64,000 nt of DNA from Pisolithus tinctorius (Eukaryota; Basidiomycota; Agaricomycetes; Boletales; Pisolithaceae): assembly GCA_024663395.1 (NCBI GenBank), contig JANFAH010000010.1:1116001-1180000 (forward strand), read 5' to 3'. Positions 1 to 9,398 of the stretch are shown here, in pieces. The position numbers and the translations under genes were made by a program. The notes under the pieces are model-generated. The model was not told the origin of the DNA. It ran no database searches and saw nothing but the letters and a program-made list of their open reading frames with translations. Each line of letters begins with the position of its first letter. Position 1 is the stretch's first letter.

Positions 1-105
1 GACTAGAATCACCTGCCATGCACTACAATGTCTTGGTGGGTAATCATAGGTGGGACCAAACCCGGCATTTACCATGGGTGGTGAGTCAGACTCTTCAACT
101 GACTA

Positions 106-1122
106 ATGCATACAGATAATAATGGAAAACCGCATTGTTATAGTCCATATATCCTTTGTGGGAGGTCATCACCTCCACTCCCCATCGCCATCGAGTGTAA
201 TTCCATGGACGAGGCAAAACTTGTCATGCAAACATTGGATAGCGTCTTACAACCAATACTACCTGAACCGACCACCCATGACTTGGTCACCTTCCTCAAC
301 AAGTCGCCAGCAGTTCGAGACCTCCTCAAAGACACAGGTGACAGTTTCTACGCAGTTGTTGTCGGAAACCCCCCCGGTGTTCATCGCACTGAGTAAGTGT
401 CTCATACTACAAATTCTCCCCGACTAATCACAATCCTATACTAGAGAAGGAGCCACTCATGCGGGGAGCTCATTTCATTGGGCAAAATGGAAATGGACCG
501 ACACACTTCATGAGGCCTTAGTGTATATGGCGGTGAAGGGCATTGAGGATCAACTACCACGAGTGGTGACAGTAGACGAAGTAGCTGAATCCATCAGTTA
601 GTGTCATATACCATTCTCCCTGCTGATGTTGTGCACTTACCACGAATAGCCCTTCAAGACGCTGATGTTGTAGGCCTTCAAGACGCTGACATTGTGGCCC
701 CTCGACTGACCCAATCCGTGCCTTCTCAAGTGTGTGGACATTCTGTGAGTGGTGGGTGGATGATGTTGTCCTTCGTCGACATCCAACTTCTCACTTTGAC
801 CTCAGCTCCGCCTCCGATTCGGTGTGATTCTGGATCTCGTACAAGCCCAATTATATATGCACATGTACGGAGTCTTAGGGGGATCACAGAAAGTCGCCAC
901 CACTACTCTGAAAATACAGCTACCTATATTCATGCCCAGGTGCTTGGTGCTCATGTGGCACGATATCTCACTGCTCATGGCTATACATGTGAGGCTATTG
1001 ACACTATTATATGTGCACGTAATGGCACATTAAGTGACCACGTATTTGCTCTTCAACTTTTGCAACATGGCCTTGCCATGGCGGAGGCTTTGTATTTGTG
1101 GCATTTGATTCAGTTACAGTGA
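106..1122 (+). CDS. RNase H1 N-terminal-like (viroplasmin-like fold) protein, multi-exon
   Basis: Translation from 106 reaches a FYAVVVGNPPGVH segment; a GTAAGT...TAG intron (about 393-444) joins it to EGATHAGSSFHWAKWKW...EALVYMAVKG. Together these give the YxVxxGxxxGxxxxW...F.....A pattern of the RNase H1 N-terminal domain found in many Agaricomycete orphan proteins. A GTTAGT donor near 597 could join to a TAG acceptor near 659, leading on to a C-terminal part (about 900-1122: YIHAQVLGAHVARYLTAHGY, ending ALYLWHLIQ). That tail resembles the alpha-helical tail of the same families. Without that splice the reading stops at 599-601. Exon structure beyond the first intron is my inference. No RNase H catalytic domain is visible, so nucleic-acid binding is the most one can suggest. 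Confidence 0.6.
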
Positions 1123-1491
1123 TCCGTCTTGTGCTGACTTTTGCTTGAACATTATTAGTTGTATACACAAATTAACAACTGATTTTTGCCTAAACATGTG
1201 CATGACTCTGCAAAATCTAACTATCAGACCGGGAATATGAAACAAAACAGCACGAAACACATGGGTATAAAGTCCCGAGACGTTCTGGAAGGTGCTGTCT
1301 AGTGTCTGAATTCTTCGCGCTACAGAACGTCTGGAGACTAAAGGGTATACATGCAAATGCGCTAATAGGTACGAAGCAAATACACGATTAGGATTAGTCA
1401 TTTGTGTGTATATGGTTATCTGCTGTAATAGGCATACGTAGTAAATCTCCTACCACGGTGACATGCTCTCACTACTCTGACAACTTCGACA
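1123..1491. other. Intergenic stretch, no gene seen
   Basis: Between the stop of the preceding gene and the ATG at 1492 I see no coherent coding signal. A minus-strand open frame (1114-1401) has no recognisable motif and overlaps the 3' end of the upstream gene. It probably holds the 3' UTR of one gene and the promoter of the next. Confidence 0.4.
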
Positions 1492-2417
1492 TGGGGCGGC
1501 CGAAATTATACAAAACACAAGATCAAAAGGTTTTGGCTGCTTGGGCTTATCGAATGAAATACTATCAGAGGTATCAAATTTATTTCTCTTTATTCTGAAG
1601 GACGCTTCTCGGCTCAGGACTGTTGTTCATCCTCAGCCATAGAGACGAAATCAACTTCAAGCTCAAGGCAAAACGAGGCAGAGCCAAGAGTTCTTTCCAG
1701 TCGGAGGAGACTTCGTACAATTGGGTTTCTAACTAGTTGTCACAGTGAGTTACTTACTCTTATGAGTCTAGGGCGATCCATTTGGACACAGAACCATCCC
1801 CTGAACTGTTGTGCACGCTCACTCCACTCCCCATATCCTATAACCTGACACCCTTCGGCGATCCTAGTGAACGACAGGACACAGAATCGTCCCCTAAGCT
1901 GCCATGCACACTCACTCCACTCCCCATATCCTGTAACCTGAGACCCTTCAGCGATCCTAAGGAACAACAAGGATTTAGGCCCAGGCAGGTTGGAGGTACT
2001 CACCTGGAACAGTTTCATGCCTCATTGCACCGCGATAGGCGGTTTCGTGTCAATTCGTCATCGTGCTCTGGGCCAGATTCCATTGATCAGATCAACCACT
2101 CGCTGAAGGCAATAATAGGGAACTCCTGTCACTCGTTTATGGACAACCTATGCCAAAACTACATTGATAGTGGAGATTATTCAAAAATTTGGGCCGTTCT
2201 GTCCAAGGTGGATGGCTTGGAGTCACGAGTGCACAGGTTGAAATGGCAACACTGGGACGACCTGAATGATCCTACCAAGGAAACGTACGATTGTATTCAC
2301 TTAGCATCACAAATTCTGGAGGACCTCTTGATGAATGCTATGGAAGGTGCAGATGTGGCTGGGATGTGTACAAGAGGCATTTTATTGTTCCAGAACTACC
2401 CACTAGACACTATGTAG
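1492..2417 (+). CDS. Agaricomycete orphan family with MGRPxLY N-terminus
   Basis: The ATG at 1492 starts MGRPKLYKTQDQKVLAAWAYR, a basic N-terminus I associate with a multicopy Agaricomycete family. A donor after CAGAG (about 1560) and acceptors near 1590-1616 remove a short intron; a second intron (GTGAGT near 1745 to TAG near 1770) joins to a long last exon. That exon carries two 31-residue repeats (DTEPSPELLCTLTPLP and DTESSPKLPCTLTPLP) and then a helical C-terminal region (SFMDNLCQNYIDSGDYSKIW...). Stop TAG is at 2415-2417. Function unknown; the basic N-terminus could contact nucleic acid (inference). Intron borders are approximate. Confidence 0.55.
1784..1969 (+). repeat. 93-bp in-frame tandem duplication
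   Basis: Two copies (1784-1876 and 1877-1969) begin GGACACAGAA and differ by scattered substitutions. 93 bp is 31 codons, so the coding frame is kept. Confidence 0.8.
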
Positions 2418-2419
2418 TA

Positions 2420-3109
2420 CTACAGAATGAAGTGGTTCCCTCGCTATCCAAATGCGCTGACCTTGCACTTGCCACAGTTTCGAGAACAATGACTTGTGGT
2501 ATTTGATAATTGAAGATCTGCAATTTATCTGAATCGCCATCACTGTCTTCGCTCTTGTGCTTTTCTCCTACATGCCGGTCGCATAGTTACTCAGTGGCCA
2601 TTCTGTGAATCTGACGTGTTCTGTGGTGGCCGAGATCTGTACATGAGATACATGGATGCATTGTACGAAGACACATCAATGCGCTACATGAGCATGAAGA
2701 CGGATTACCGTAGTTGCCTTCACTCTCGCTTGGTGGCCATTCCACGAATCCGAGGCTTTCTGCAGTCACCGAGATCTGTAACATAAGATACATTGATATA
2801 TTACACAGAAGACTTGCCAACGCATACCTTTTAGGATCTGCGTTGATTTTTCATTTTGAATGCAGTGGCCTAGATCCCTAATCAACGTAGATCACCTAGT
2901 GTAAGATAAGATGTGTTGACGCGCTCCTTGTTGAATGCGACAAATGTATCAGCGCGTTCTGCATCAACATGTTCAGTATAAAATGTTTTGTTTATATGCC
3001 TCACCTTGTCTCGACTCTCTGTCCTTGCATTATAACTGTCGGCTGCCAGTAAGTTTGATTTTGTTGCACGGTACACATTAGGGTTAGTGACTGGCATCAC
3101 GTTGTAGAC
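2420..3109. repeat. Intergenic region with a diverged direct duplication
   Basis: No gene recognised. A segment at about 2595-2690 (GTGGCCATTCTGTGAATC...CGAGATCTGTA...GAAGAC) recurs at about 2732-2826 (GTGGCCATTCCACGAATC...CGAGATCTGTA...GAAGAC), a period of about 137 bp. Confidence 0.55.
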
Positions 3110-3566
3110 ATGCCAAGGAAGGAATGGACGACCCCCGAGCAGAAGAAGTTTTTGCAGGACAAGTTAGTGCAGTACTCGAGTATGAGCACCAAGGAATACT
3201 CACGATACTGGCCGACCATCTTCAAACAATGGTCGCAACTCTGGCCCGAGAGGGCTGTTGCATTCCCAGACCTCCCACTGGATGTATCATTGACTCTTGA
3301 GCAGGACAAGATCCTCGGAGACGCTGTCACCAAGCGCCAACAGGTCAGCGATATCACATTACTTCACGGAAGAGCTCACTGAATTTCGCGCAGCAATTAC
3401 GACAGTGGTTGCGCTGGCATGTGGGAGCTGGGAAAAATCGGGCTGCGAACAGGAAGACATTGACCATTATCGATGGCTTGATGAAAGCTAAAACTCGCAT
3501 AAAAAAGCCACTGGAAATTTATTCAAAAATGTACTATACCTCGCGGGTCAAGCCTGACATCTCAAC
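3110..3566 (+). pseudogene. 5' part of orphan gene interrupted by a Ty3/gypsy element
   Basis: The ATG at 3110 opens MPRKEWTTPEQKKFLQDKLV. An intron at 3344-3393 (GTCAGC...CGCAG) joins KRQQ to QLRQWLRWHVGAGKN, then IIDGLMKAKTRIKKPLEIYSK. This N-terminus (WTTxEQxxFL...WPE) belongs to a multicopy Agaricomycete family of unknown function. The frame is cut at 3566, after GACATCTCAAC, by the 5' LTR of a retrotransposon. It resumes in phase at 9404 once the element and one 5-bp target copy are discounted (DIST then DSNIS). Seen: the clean junction. Inferred: the gene was functional before insertion. Confidence 0.75.
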
Positions 3567-3943
3567 TGTTATGATACGTACTCTTTTTCCTTTCGTCTTA
3601 TCTAATCTTTTCATCTTATCTTATCTCTCGGACTCGGCCCGGACCCCGGTCTGGACCTCGCCTCACCTTTACCTTGCTTCCTCCTTCTAGTACGTTCCGC
3701 TCCACTATGATATCATTATGACATCACTATGATGTCATGGACCTCATGTATGCCTCACCGTTACCTCGTGTACTGTAGTATAAGTACCGTTGCTCAATCA
3801 CCCAACTAGCTCTAAGCTAGTTCATTTGGGTCTTCGAGTCCTAAACTCGCCTGCTTCTAAACCATCTCCCTCTCTTTCTCTCTTCTTTCTGTTGGTTCTT
3901 GGTGCGAGCCTACAACAAACCCTGTTGTTTAGGTCTCGTCACA
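3567..3943 (+). repeat. 5' LTR of element A
   Basis: 377 bp, TGTTATGATACG...GTCTCGTCACA. It holds a TATA-like TATAAG at about 3778-3783. About 30 nt further lies the palindrome AACTAGC-TCTAA-GCTAGTT (3804-3822), close to where transcription should start. Confidence 0.92.
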
Positions 3944-3956
3944 CTTGAACTAGCTT
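3814..3956 (+). promoter_or_regulatory. Self-priming pair: transcript start and primer-binding site
   Basis: AAGCTAGTTCA at 3814-3824, inside the LTR about 30 nt after the TATA-like box, is perfectly complementary over 11 nt to TGAACTAGCTT at 3946-3956, two bases beyond the LTR end. In Tf1/sushi-type elements the first 11 nt of the mRNA fold back and prime reverse transcription without a tRNA. The position and length fit that mechanism; the actual transcript start is inferred. Confidence 0.7.
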
Positions 3957-4250
3957 CTTATCGTTGTACCCTCGCACCCTCCATCACCATTCCTCGCTTC
4001 TTCCGTGAAGGCTCGTGGGTGTACTCGCCAAGTCCCCCAGCCTCAGAACCAGATCCCAACCTCTTCGTCCCGTACATCCCCAAGCGACGTTCGCTCACCC
4101 CGCTTTTCGACCACAACCTCTACTCCCTTCCGCCACCTCCCTCTTATCCCTTTTCCATCGAGTCCGTCTTCCTTTGTTCCCTCCCCGCTGAACCCCAGCA
4201 ACCTCGCTACAACCTCCGCCCCCATCACACGCTAAAACGTCCAGATCACT
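3957..4250 (+). other. Leader (5' UTR) of element A
   Basis: About 300 nt between the primer site and the gag start, C-rich and T-rich. Open frames here overlap one another in all three frames through compositional bias and show no retroviral motif, so I read it as leader/packaging sequence. Confidence 0.5.
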
Positions 4251-5309
4251 ATGGAAGGCATCCAGGACCAGCTTACCGACCTCCGCGACACTCTCGACGC
4301 TCTTCGAGACGAAAACTACAGACTAAGCAACGAGCTAAGAGATGCTCAAGGAACGATCGCGACCATTGAGGGTCAGCGAAACCAGTGGAATGCCCTCCCC
4401 GCCGATGTCATTCAGAGGAGGATTGAAGTAATGGCCGACCTGGGTCAGTACGCTGGTGATTGTGCCAAGTTCTCGGAGTGGTGGGTGAAAATGAAGGTGT
4501 GGGTCGCCCAGAATAGGACTGCCTTGCCAACTGCCCAAGACAAATGTACCGCGGTGTGGTCTCGAATGACAGGACCTGTGGCTGGAAGGTTCGCCCAGGC
4601 CAAGTTCTCGCTCGCCATCGTTACCGGAGTATGGCCTGATACGGCTGAAATGATCGAGGACATCAATAGATTCTTTGCCCCGCAAACAGACGTCGAATGG
4701 GCCAAAGCACAAATGCGCACGATGCGCCAAGGGAACTCACGGTATGAAGAGTTCTACGCAAAGTTCGAGTCCCTAAAGGTTCAGGGACGGGTTACGGACG
4801 AGACTGCCAGCTTTCTTCTGGAAAACGCCGTTCACCCTGCTATTGTGAAGGAGGCCCTAAGGAGGGGATATACGCAGGGTAACTACCTCCAAATGACCAT
4901 CGCTTTCCAGGAAGCTGCCCTTGCCAGGGACTGCTTCAAACTTTTATATAATCACTACCCTGACGAACCCGCTCCCCACCCCTCTTATGGCCGCCCCTCA
5001 TACTCCCCCCACTTCACTCCTACCGGAACCCAACCCGGTCACGGCGCTCCCATGGAAATTGGCGCTGCTCGCTTCCCACCTCGCCCCGTTCCCTCCCACA
5101 TCAAATGTTTCGACTGTCAGGGGAACCACTACAAACGTGATTGCCCTCGTACCAAAGGGAAGGGTCCTGCTAGGCCAAACATACGGGAGGTGACACAGGA
5201 GGCACAAGAGACCGCTCTTCGTCAAATGTTGTTTGAAGAAATGCAGGCCTTCTTTTACGACAAGCAGATCAGTGAGATGAAGAGCCAGGGAAAAGAGTTT
5301 GGCCAGTAG
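4251..5309 (+). CDS. gag: Gag polyprotein of element A
   Basis: A 352-residue product that would form the particle capsid and bind element RNA. It opens with a probable coiled coil (about residues 1-45, heptad-like LTDLRDTLDALRDENYRL). A retrotransposon-gag capsid region follows (about 60-235: FSEWWVKMKVWV..., WAKAQMRTMRQG). A proline-rich linker leads to one zinc knuckle, CFDCQGNHYKRDC, at about 286-298. The knuckle spacing is CX2CX3HX4C, one residue shorter than the usual CX2CX4HX4C. The start was chosen at the ATG before the coiled coil; the frame is closed just upstream. Stop TAG at 5307-5309 lies just after a frameshift signal. Confidence 0.9.
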   Translation: MEGIQDQLTDLRDTLDALRDENYRLSNELRDAQGTIATIEGQRNQWNALPADVIQRRIEVMADLGQYAGDCAKFSEWWVKMKVWVAQNRTALPTAQDKCTAVWSRMTGPVAGRFAQAKFSLAIVTGVWPDTAEMIEDINRFFAPQTDVEWAKAQMRTMRQGNSRYEEFYAKFESLKVQGRVTDETASFLLENAVHPAIVKEALRRGYTQGNYLQMTIAFQEAALARDCFKLLYNHYPDEPAPHPSYGRPSYSPHFTPTGTQPGHGAPMEIGAARFPPRPVPSHIKCFDCQGNHYKRDCPRTKGKGPARPNIREVTQEAQETALRQMLFEEMQAFFYDKQISEMKSQGKEFGQ

Positions 5310-5330
5310 AGGATCAGGTCTCCACTGGCT
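5288..5330 (+). promoter_or_regulatory. Putative -1 ribosomal frameshift signal (gag to pol)
   Basis: GGGAAAA at 5288-5294 lies in the gag frame as G GGA AAA, the canonical X XXY YYZ heptamer. After a 6-nt spacer, GGCCAGT (5301-5307) can pair with ACTGGCT (5324-5330), giving a 7-bp stem with one G-U pair. Pol is in the -1 frame, which is closed by TGA at 5273-5275, so the shift must occur within 5276-5309. The heptamer is inside that interval. Confidence 0.7.
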
Positions 5331-8300
5331 ACGTTTATAACAAGTTTTCTGTCTTAGGCGTTGACGATTTCTCTACTGAGCAGGATATATTTAACTCAGA
5401 GATTATTGTACCATCTGAAGAGGCGACCCAAGTGGGCGCGGCCACGGATGTAAAACTGCCGGTGCTTAATTCCTCTTGCGATAAAAATAAAAATATGCCT
5501 ATCCAGAAAACAAAAGAAACCCCGAGAGTAAGAACAGTAGATCTGAAGGCAGAGTTGGAGTTAGAAGTGGTGCTAGAAGGACGAGAAAAGAAGTGGAATG
5601 TAAAAGCGCTGGTGGATTCAGGAGCCAACGACACCTTCCTGGACAAGAGGTGGGCCGATGAAAACGATGTCCCTTTAATCAAGCTTGGTCGACCCGTCGC
5701 TGTCCTTAACGTTGACGGAACCCCTAATGTGGCAGGCAACATCACTCATGTCGCCTCCCTTGTTATGAACTACCAAGGACACCAAGAGTCTGTCTGGGCT
5801 CAGGTCACCACGCTTGGTACGCATCCGCTCATACTTGGCTACACTTGGCTACAAAAACACAACCCAGAGGTGTGTTGGGAAACCAAGCAGGTGAAGCTGT
5901 CCCGCTGTCCCCGCGAGTGTCATGATCTGGCCCCAAGGACAAGAGCAGAAAGGATAGCTGAAGAACGAGAAGCACAGGATATGGAGTATCTCTATCCAAA
6001 GCTTTGTTCTACCAGAGTCCGGACTGGTACCACGGAGGAACTCGTCCCAAAGGAGTATCACCAGTACCTAAAGGTCTTCTCGAAAGAAGAGTCGGAAAGG
6101 ATGCTGCTTCGCAAACCCTGGGATCATGCCATCGATCTTAAAGAGACCTTCACTCCCAAGCGAGGTCGTCTCATCCCACTCTCTGTAGAAGAACAGAAGG
6201 AGGTGTCGGACTTCCTCGAGGACCAACTACGTAAGGGGTATATACGTCCCTCGAAGTCACCCCAGACTTCCCCGGTCTTCTTCGTTCCAAAGAAGGATGG
6301 AAAGAAGTGCATGGTACAAGACTACTGGTATCTCAATGAACATATGGTTAAGAACGCGTACCCTCTCCCCCTTATTTCTCAGCTCGTCGACAAGCTCAAG
6401 GGCTGTAAACTCTTCACCAAGATGGATCTCCAATGGGGATACAACAATGTCCGTGTCAAGGAAGGAGACGAGTGGAAGGCCGCCTTCGTTACTCATAAAG
6501 GGGCTTACGAACCGCTGGTCATGTACTTCGGCCTCTGCAACTCGCCGTCCACCTTCCAAAACATGATGAATGACATCTTCGGTGACATGGAGGACATCCT
6601 TGTGGTCTATATCGATGACCTGATGATCTTCACCAAGACGGATGATGAGAAGGAGCACGACAGGATAGTCCTGGAAGTGTTAAGAAGGCTAGAAGAGAAT
6701 GACTTGTTCGTCAAGCCGGAGAAGTGCTTCTTCAAACAGAAGCAGGTGGAGTTCTTGGGCATGGTGGTTGGAATCGAAGGGGTCAGCATGGATGAAAGCA
6801 AGGTTAAAGCCATAACAGAATGGCCAGTTCCCACAAAGGTCCGCTCAGTGCGAGCCTTCTTGGGACTAGCGAACTTCTACCGCCGTTTCATCAAGGACTT
6901 TGCACAGATCGCCTGACCACTCAATGACCTCACAAGAAAAGACCAGCTCTGGACTTGGGGTCCCCGGGAACAACAGGCCTTTGATGCTTTAAAAGTTGCC
7001 TTTACCACCGCTCCTGTCCTTGCCTTTCCAGATCAAGACAAAGAGTTCCGCTTAGAAACAGATGCCTCAGACTTTGCCACTGGAGCCGTGCTCTCCGTGA
7101 AATGCGAGGATGACCTCTGGCACCCTGTCGCCTTCTACTCTCACTCCATGTCTCCGCCAGAACGAAACTACCAGGTCTTTGATAAAGAGATGCTGGCCAT
7201 AATTCGTGCTCTAGAAACGTGGCGACACTACCTAGAGGCCACCCCTTACCAGTTCGAGATCTGGACAGATCATGCAAATCTCCAGTATTTCATGAAGGCA
7301 CAGAACCTGGACCGTCGCCAAGCACGCTGGGCCCAGTACCTCTCTCGCTTCAACTACAAGCTGGTGTACAAGCCCAGGTCTTCAATGGCTAAGGCTGACG
7401 CCCTCTCTAGGAGAGAGGATCACGAACCGAAAGGGTCAGATAATCAAGGAGTCACGTTGCTTGATCCCTCCAGGGTAGCAGCTACCTTGGTGGTAGGAGA
7501 AGACACTGACCTTGTCGTCGCCCTGAAGTCCGCCTCCTCGGTGACACCGCGACCAGAAGGTTCCGTGCTCAGGGAGGGGTTGTACATTTGCCAGGGAAAG
7601 GTTTATGTCCCACCCGCTGTCAGGGTCCACTGCCTCGAGAAACACCATGACACTCCGCTTGCAGGACACCCTGGATGGAGAAAGACTCTGGAACTCGTCT
7701 CCCGCAACTATGTTTGGCCTGGAATGACCGCCACCGTTAGAGACTACGTCTCAGCGTGTCACCGCTGCCAAATGGCTAAAAGTTCTAGGGTACCTCCTGC
7801 AGGGAAACTCCTTCCAAACCCCATTCCTGAACGTCCCTGGACCGACATCTCGGTCGACTTCATGGAGTTACCAGAGGCGCAAGGCTTCGACAACGTCATG
7901 GTGGTGGTGGACAGATTTTCAAAAGAGGTGGTCTTTGCCCCTACTGTCAAGGAGGTGTCCTCGCTACAAACAGCAGAGCTTTTCCGCGACCATGTCTGGA
8001 CTCAACATGGCTTACCGTCCTCCGTCATTTCTGATCGTGGCCCCCAGTTTGCCAGCGCGTTCACCTCTGAGCTCTGCAAAATGCTTGGGGTCAAACCCAA
8101 GCTCTCCACTGCGTTCCACCCCCAGACTGATGGTCAAACGGAGCGACTTAACCAGGACCTGCAGCAGTACCTCCGCCTCTTTGTCAACAACTGACAGGAT
8201 TCTTGGCCTTCTTGGCTTAAAGTCGCCCAGTTCTCCTATAATAACAAGTGACAAGAGTCTACTGGAAAAAGTCCCTTCTCGGTCACTCGTTCCTACACCC

Positions 8301-8995
8301 CCAGGATGGGCGTGGAACCCTTCCTCTCCAAGGCAGAGGCAGCTACAGATCACGCTGTTGACCTCGCTAAGGTTTTGGAGGACACAAAAAAGGCTTTGGA
8401 CAAAGCTGCAGAACGGATGAAAGTGTCTGCTGATGCGTCTCGCTCTGACGCCCCCTCCTATTCGGTTGGTGACATGGTTTGGCTGGAGACCTCCCGCATT
8501 TCCCTCTCTGGCCGCCCCTCCAGGAAACTCACGGAACGATGGATTGGTCCTTACAAGGTTGTTTCATTAAAACCCAATGCGGTAGAATTGAAACTCCCAA
8601 AAACCCTCAAGATCCATCCGGTCGTTAATGTTTCTTGGGTAAAACCATACAAGGGGCCTTTAGAGGGTCAAACTGTCACTCGCCCAGGACTGGTGGTGGG
8701 GCACGAGGGTGACGAGGAGTTTGAGGTGGATTATATCGCCGATTCTCGCCTAAAGCGAAACAGGCTTGAATACCTCGTCCATTGGAAGGGCTACCATGAC
8801 GAGGATCGCACCTGGGAACCTGAGTCTGCCCTAAAGTCTGCCCCGGGTGCCATCAAAAACTTCCACCATCGTAACCCCTCCGCTCCTCGAAAACTCCATG
8901 GCATGGATTCTTCTCTCTTTTTCTCCCTCTTCAAACCCCTGGAAAACTTCACTGACACTGTCCCGACCCTTAATCGCCTGGAAGTCGATTTCTAA
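5295..8995 (+). pseudogene. pol: Pol of element A: PR, RT, RNase H, integrase, chromodomain (3 stops)
   Basis: One frame holds the aspartic protease (ALVDSGAND near 5615), reverse transcriptase (YIDD at about 6610), and RNase H (LETDASDFATGAVL near 7055). The integrase follows with its HHCC zinc region (HDTPLAGHPG...CHRC, 7650-7770) and DDE core (DISVDFMEL, SDRGPQF, TDGQTERLNQ). A GPY/F module (RWIGPYKVVS) and a chromodomain (YLVHWKGYHDEDRTWEPE, about 8770-8830) end it. TGA codons interrupt the frame at 6914-6916, 8192-8194 and 8249-8251; each is one C-to-T step from CGA (Arg). It stops with TAA at 8993-8995. The chromodomain suggests targeting to marked chromatin, as known for chromoviruses. 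Confidence 0.92.
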
Positions 8996-9006
8996 GGAGG
9001 GGATAG
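8994..9006 (+). promoter_or_regulatory. Polypurine tract of element A
   Basis: AAGGAGGGGATAG lies directly against the 3' LTR and overlaps the pol stop codon. Elements B and C have the matching TAAGRGGGGGATAC immediately before their 3' LTRs. Confidence 0.8.
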
Positions 9007-9398
9007 TGTTACGATACGTACTCTTTTTCCTTTCTTCCCTTTTCCTTTCGTCTTATCTAATCTTTTCATCTTATCTTATCTCTCGGACTCGGCCTGGACC
9101 CCGGTCTGGACCTCGCCTCACCTTTACCTTGCTTCCTCCTTCTAGTACGTTCCGCTCCACTATGATATCATTATGACATCACTATGATGTCATGGATCTC
9201 ATGTACGCCTCACCGTTACCTCGTGTACTGTAGTATAAGTACCATTGCTCAATCACCCAACTAGCTCTAAGCTAGTTCATTTGGGTCTTCGAGTCCTAAA
9301 CTCGCCTGCTTCTAAACCATCTCCCTCTCTTTCTCTCTTCTTTCTGTTGGTTCTTGGTGCGAGCCTACAACAAACCCTGTTGTTTAGGTCTCGTCACA
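9007..9398 (+). repeat. 3' LTR of element A
   Basis: 392 bp, TGTTACGATACG...GTCTCGTCACA. It is 15 nt longer than the 5' LTR owing to an extra TTCCCTTTTCCTTTC-type segment in its first 45 nt. Confidence 0.92.

Larger units (their letters stand above)
3567..9398 (+). mobile_element. Full-length Ty3/gypsy chromovirus (element A)
   Basis: 5832 bp bounded by LTRs that begin TGTTA and end TCACA. Flanking 5-mers TCAAC (3562-3566) and TCGAC (9399-9403) form a target duplication with one transition. Order: LTR, self-priming site, gag, -1 frameshift, PR-RT-RNase H-IN-chromodomain, polypurine tract, LTR. The LTRs differ by five substitutions and one 15-nt indel. All five are transitions and four fall at CpG positions. 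The element is CpG-rich, unlike every other transposon in the window, so it is the youngest visible. Three in-frame TGA codons in pol mean this copy is not autonomous as read. Confidence 0.93.

Noticed and set aside
1..105. First exon of the RNase H1-like gene at the window edge
   Set aside because: The edge cuts the sequence and no clear frame or splice site links 1-105 to the ATG at 106.
3899..4369. Open frame overlapping the end of LTR A and the gag start as a separate gene
   Set aside because: It begins inside the LTR, is low-complexity and has no motif; gag in another frame explains the region.
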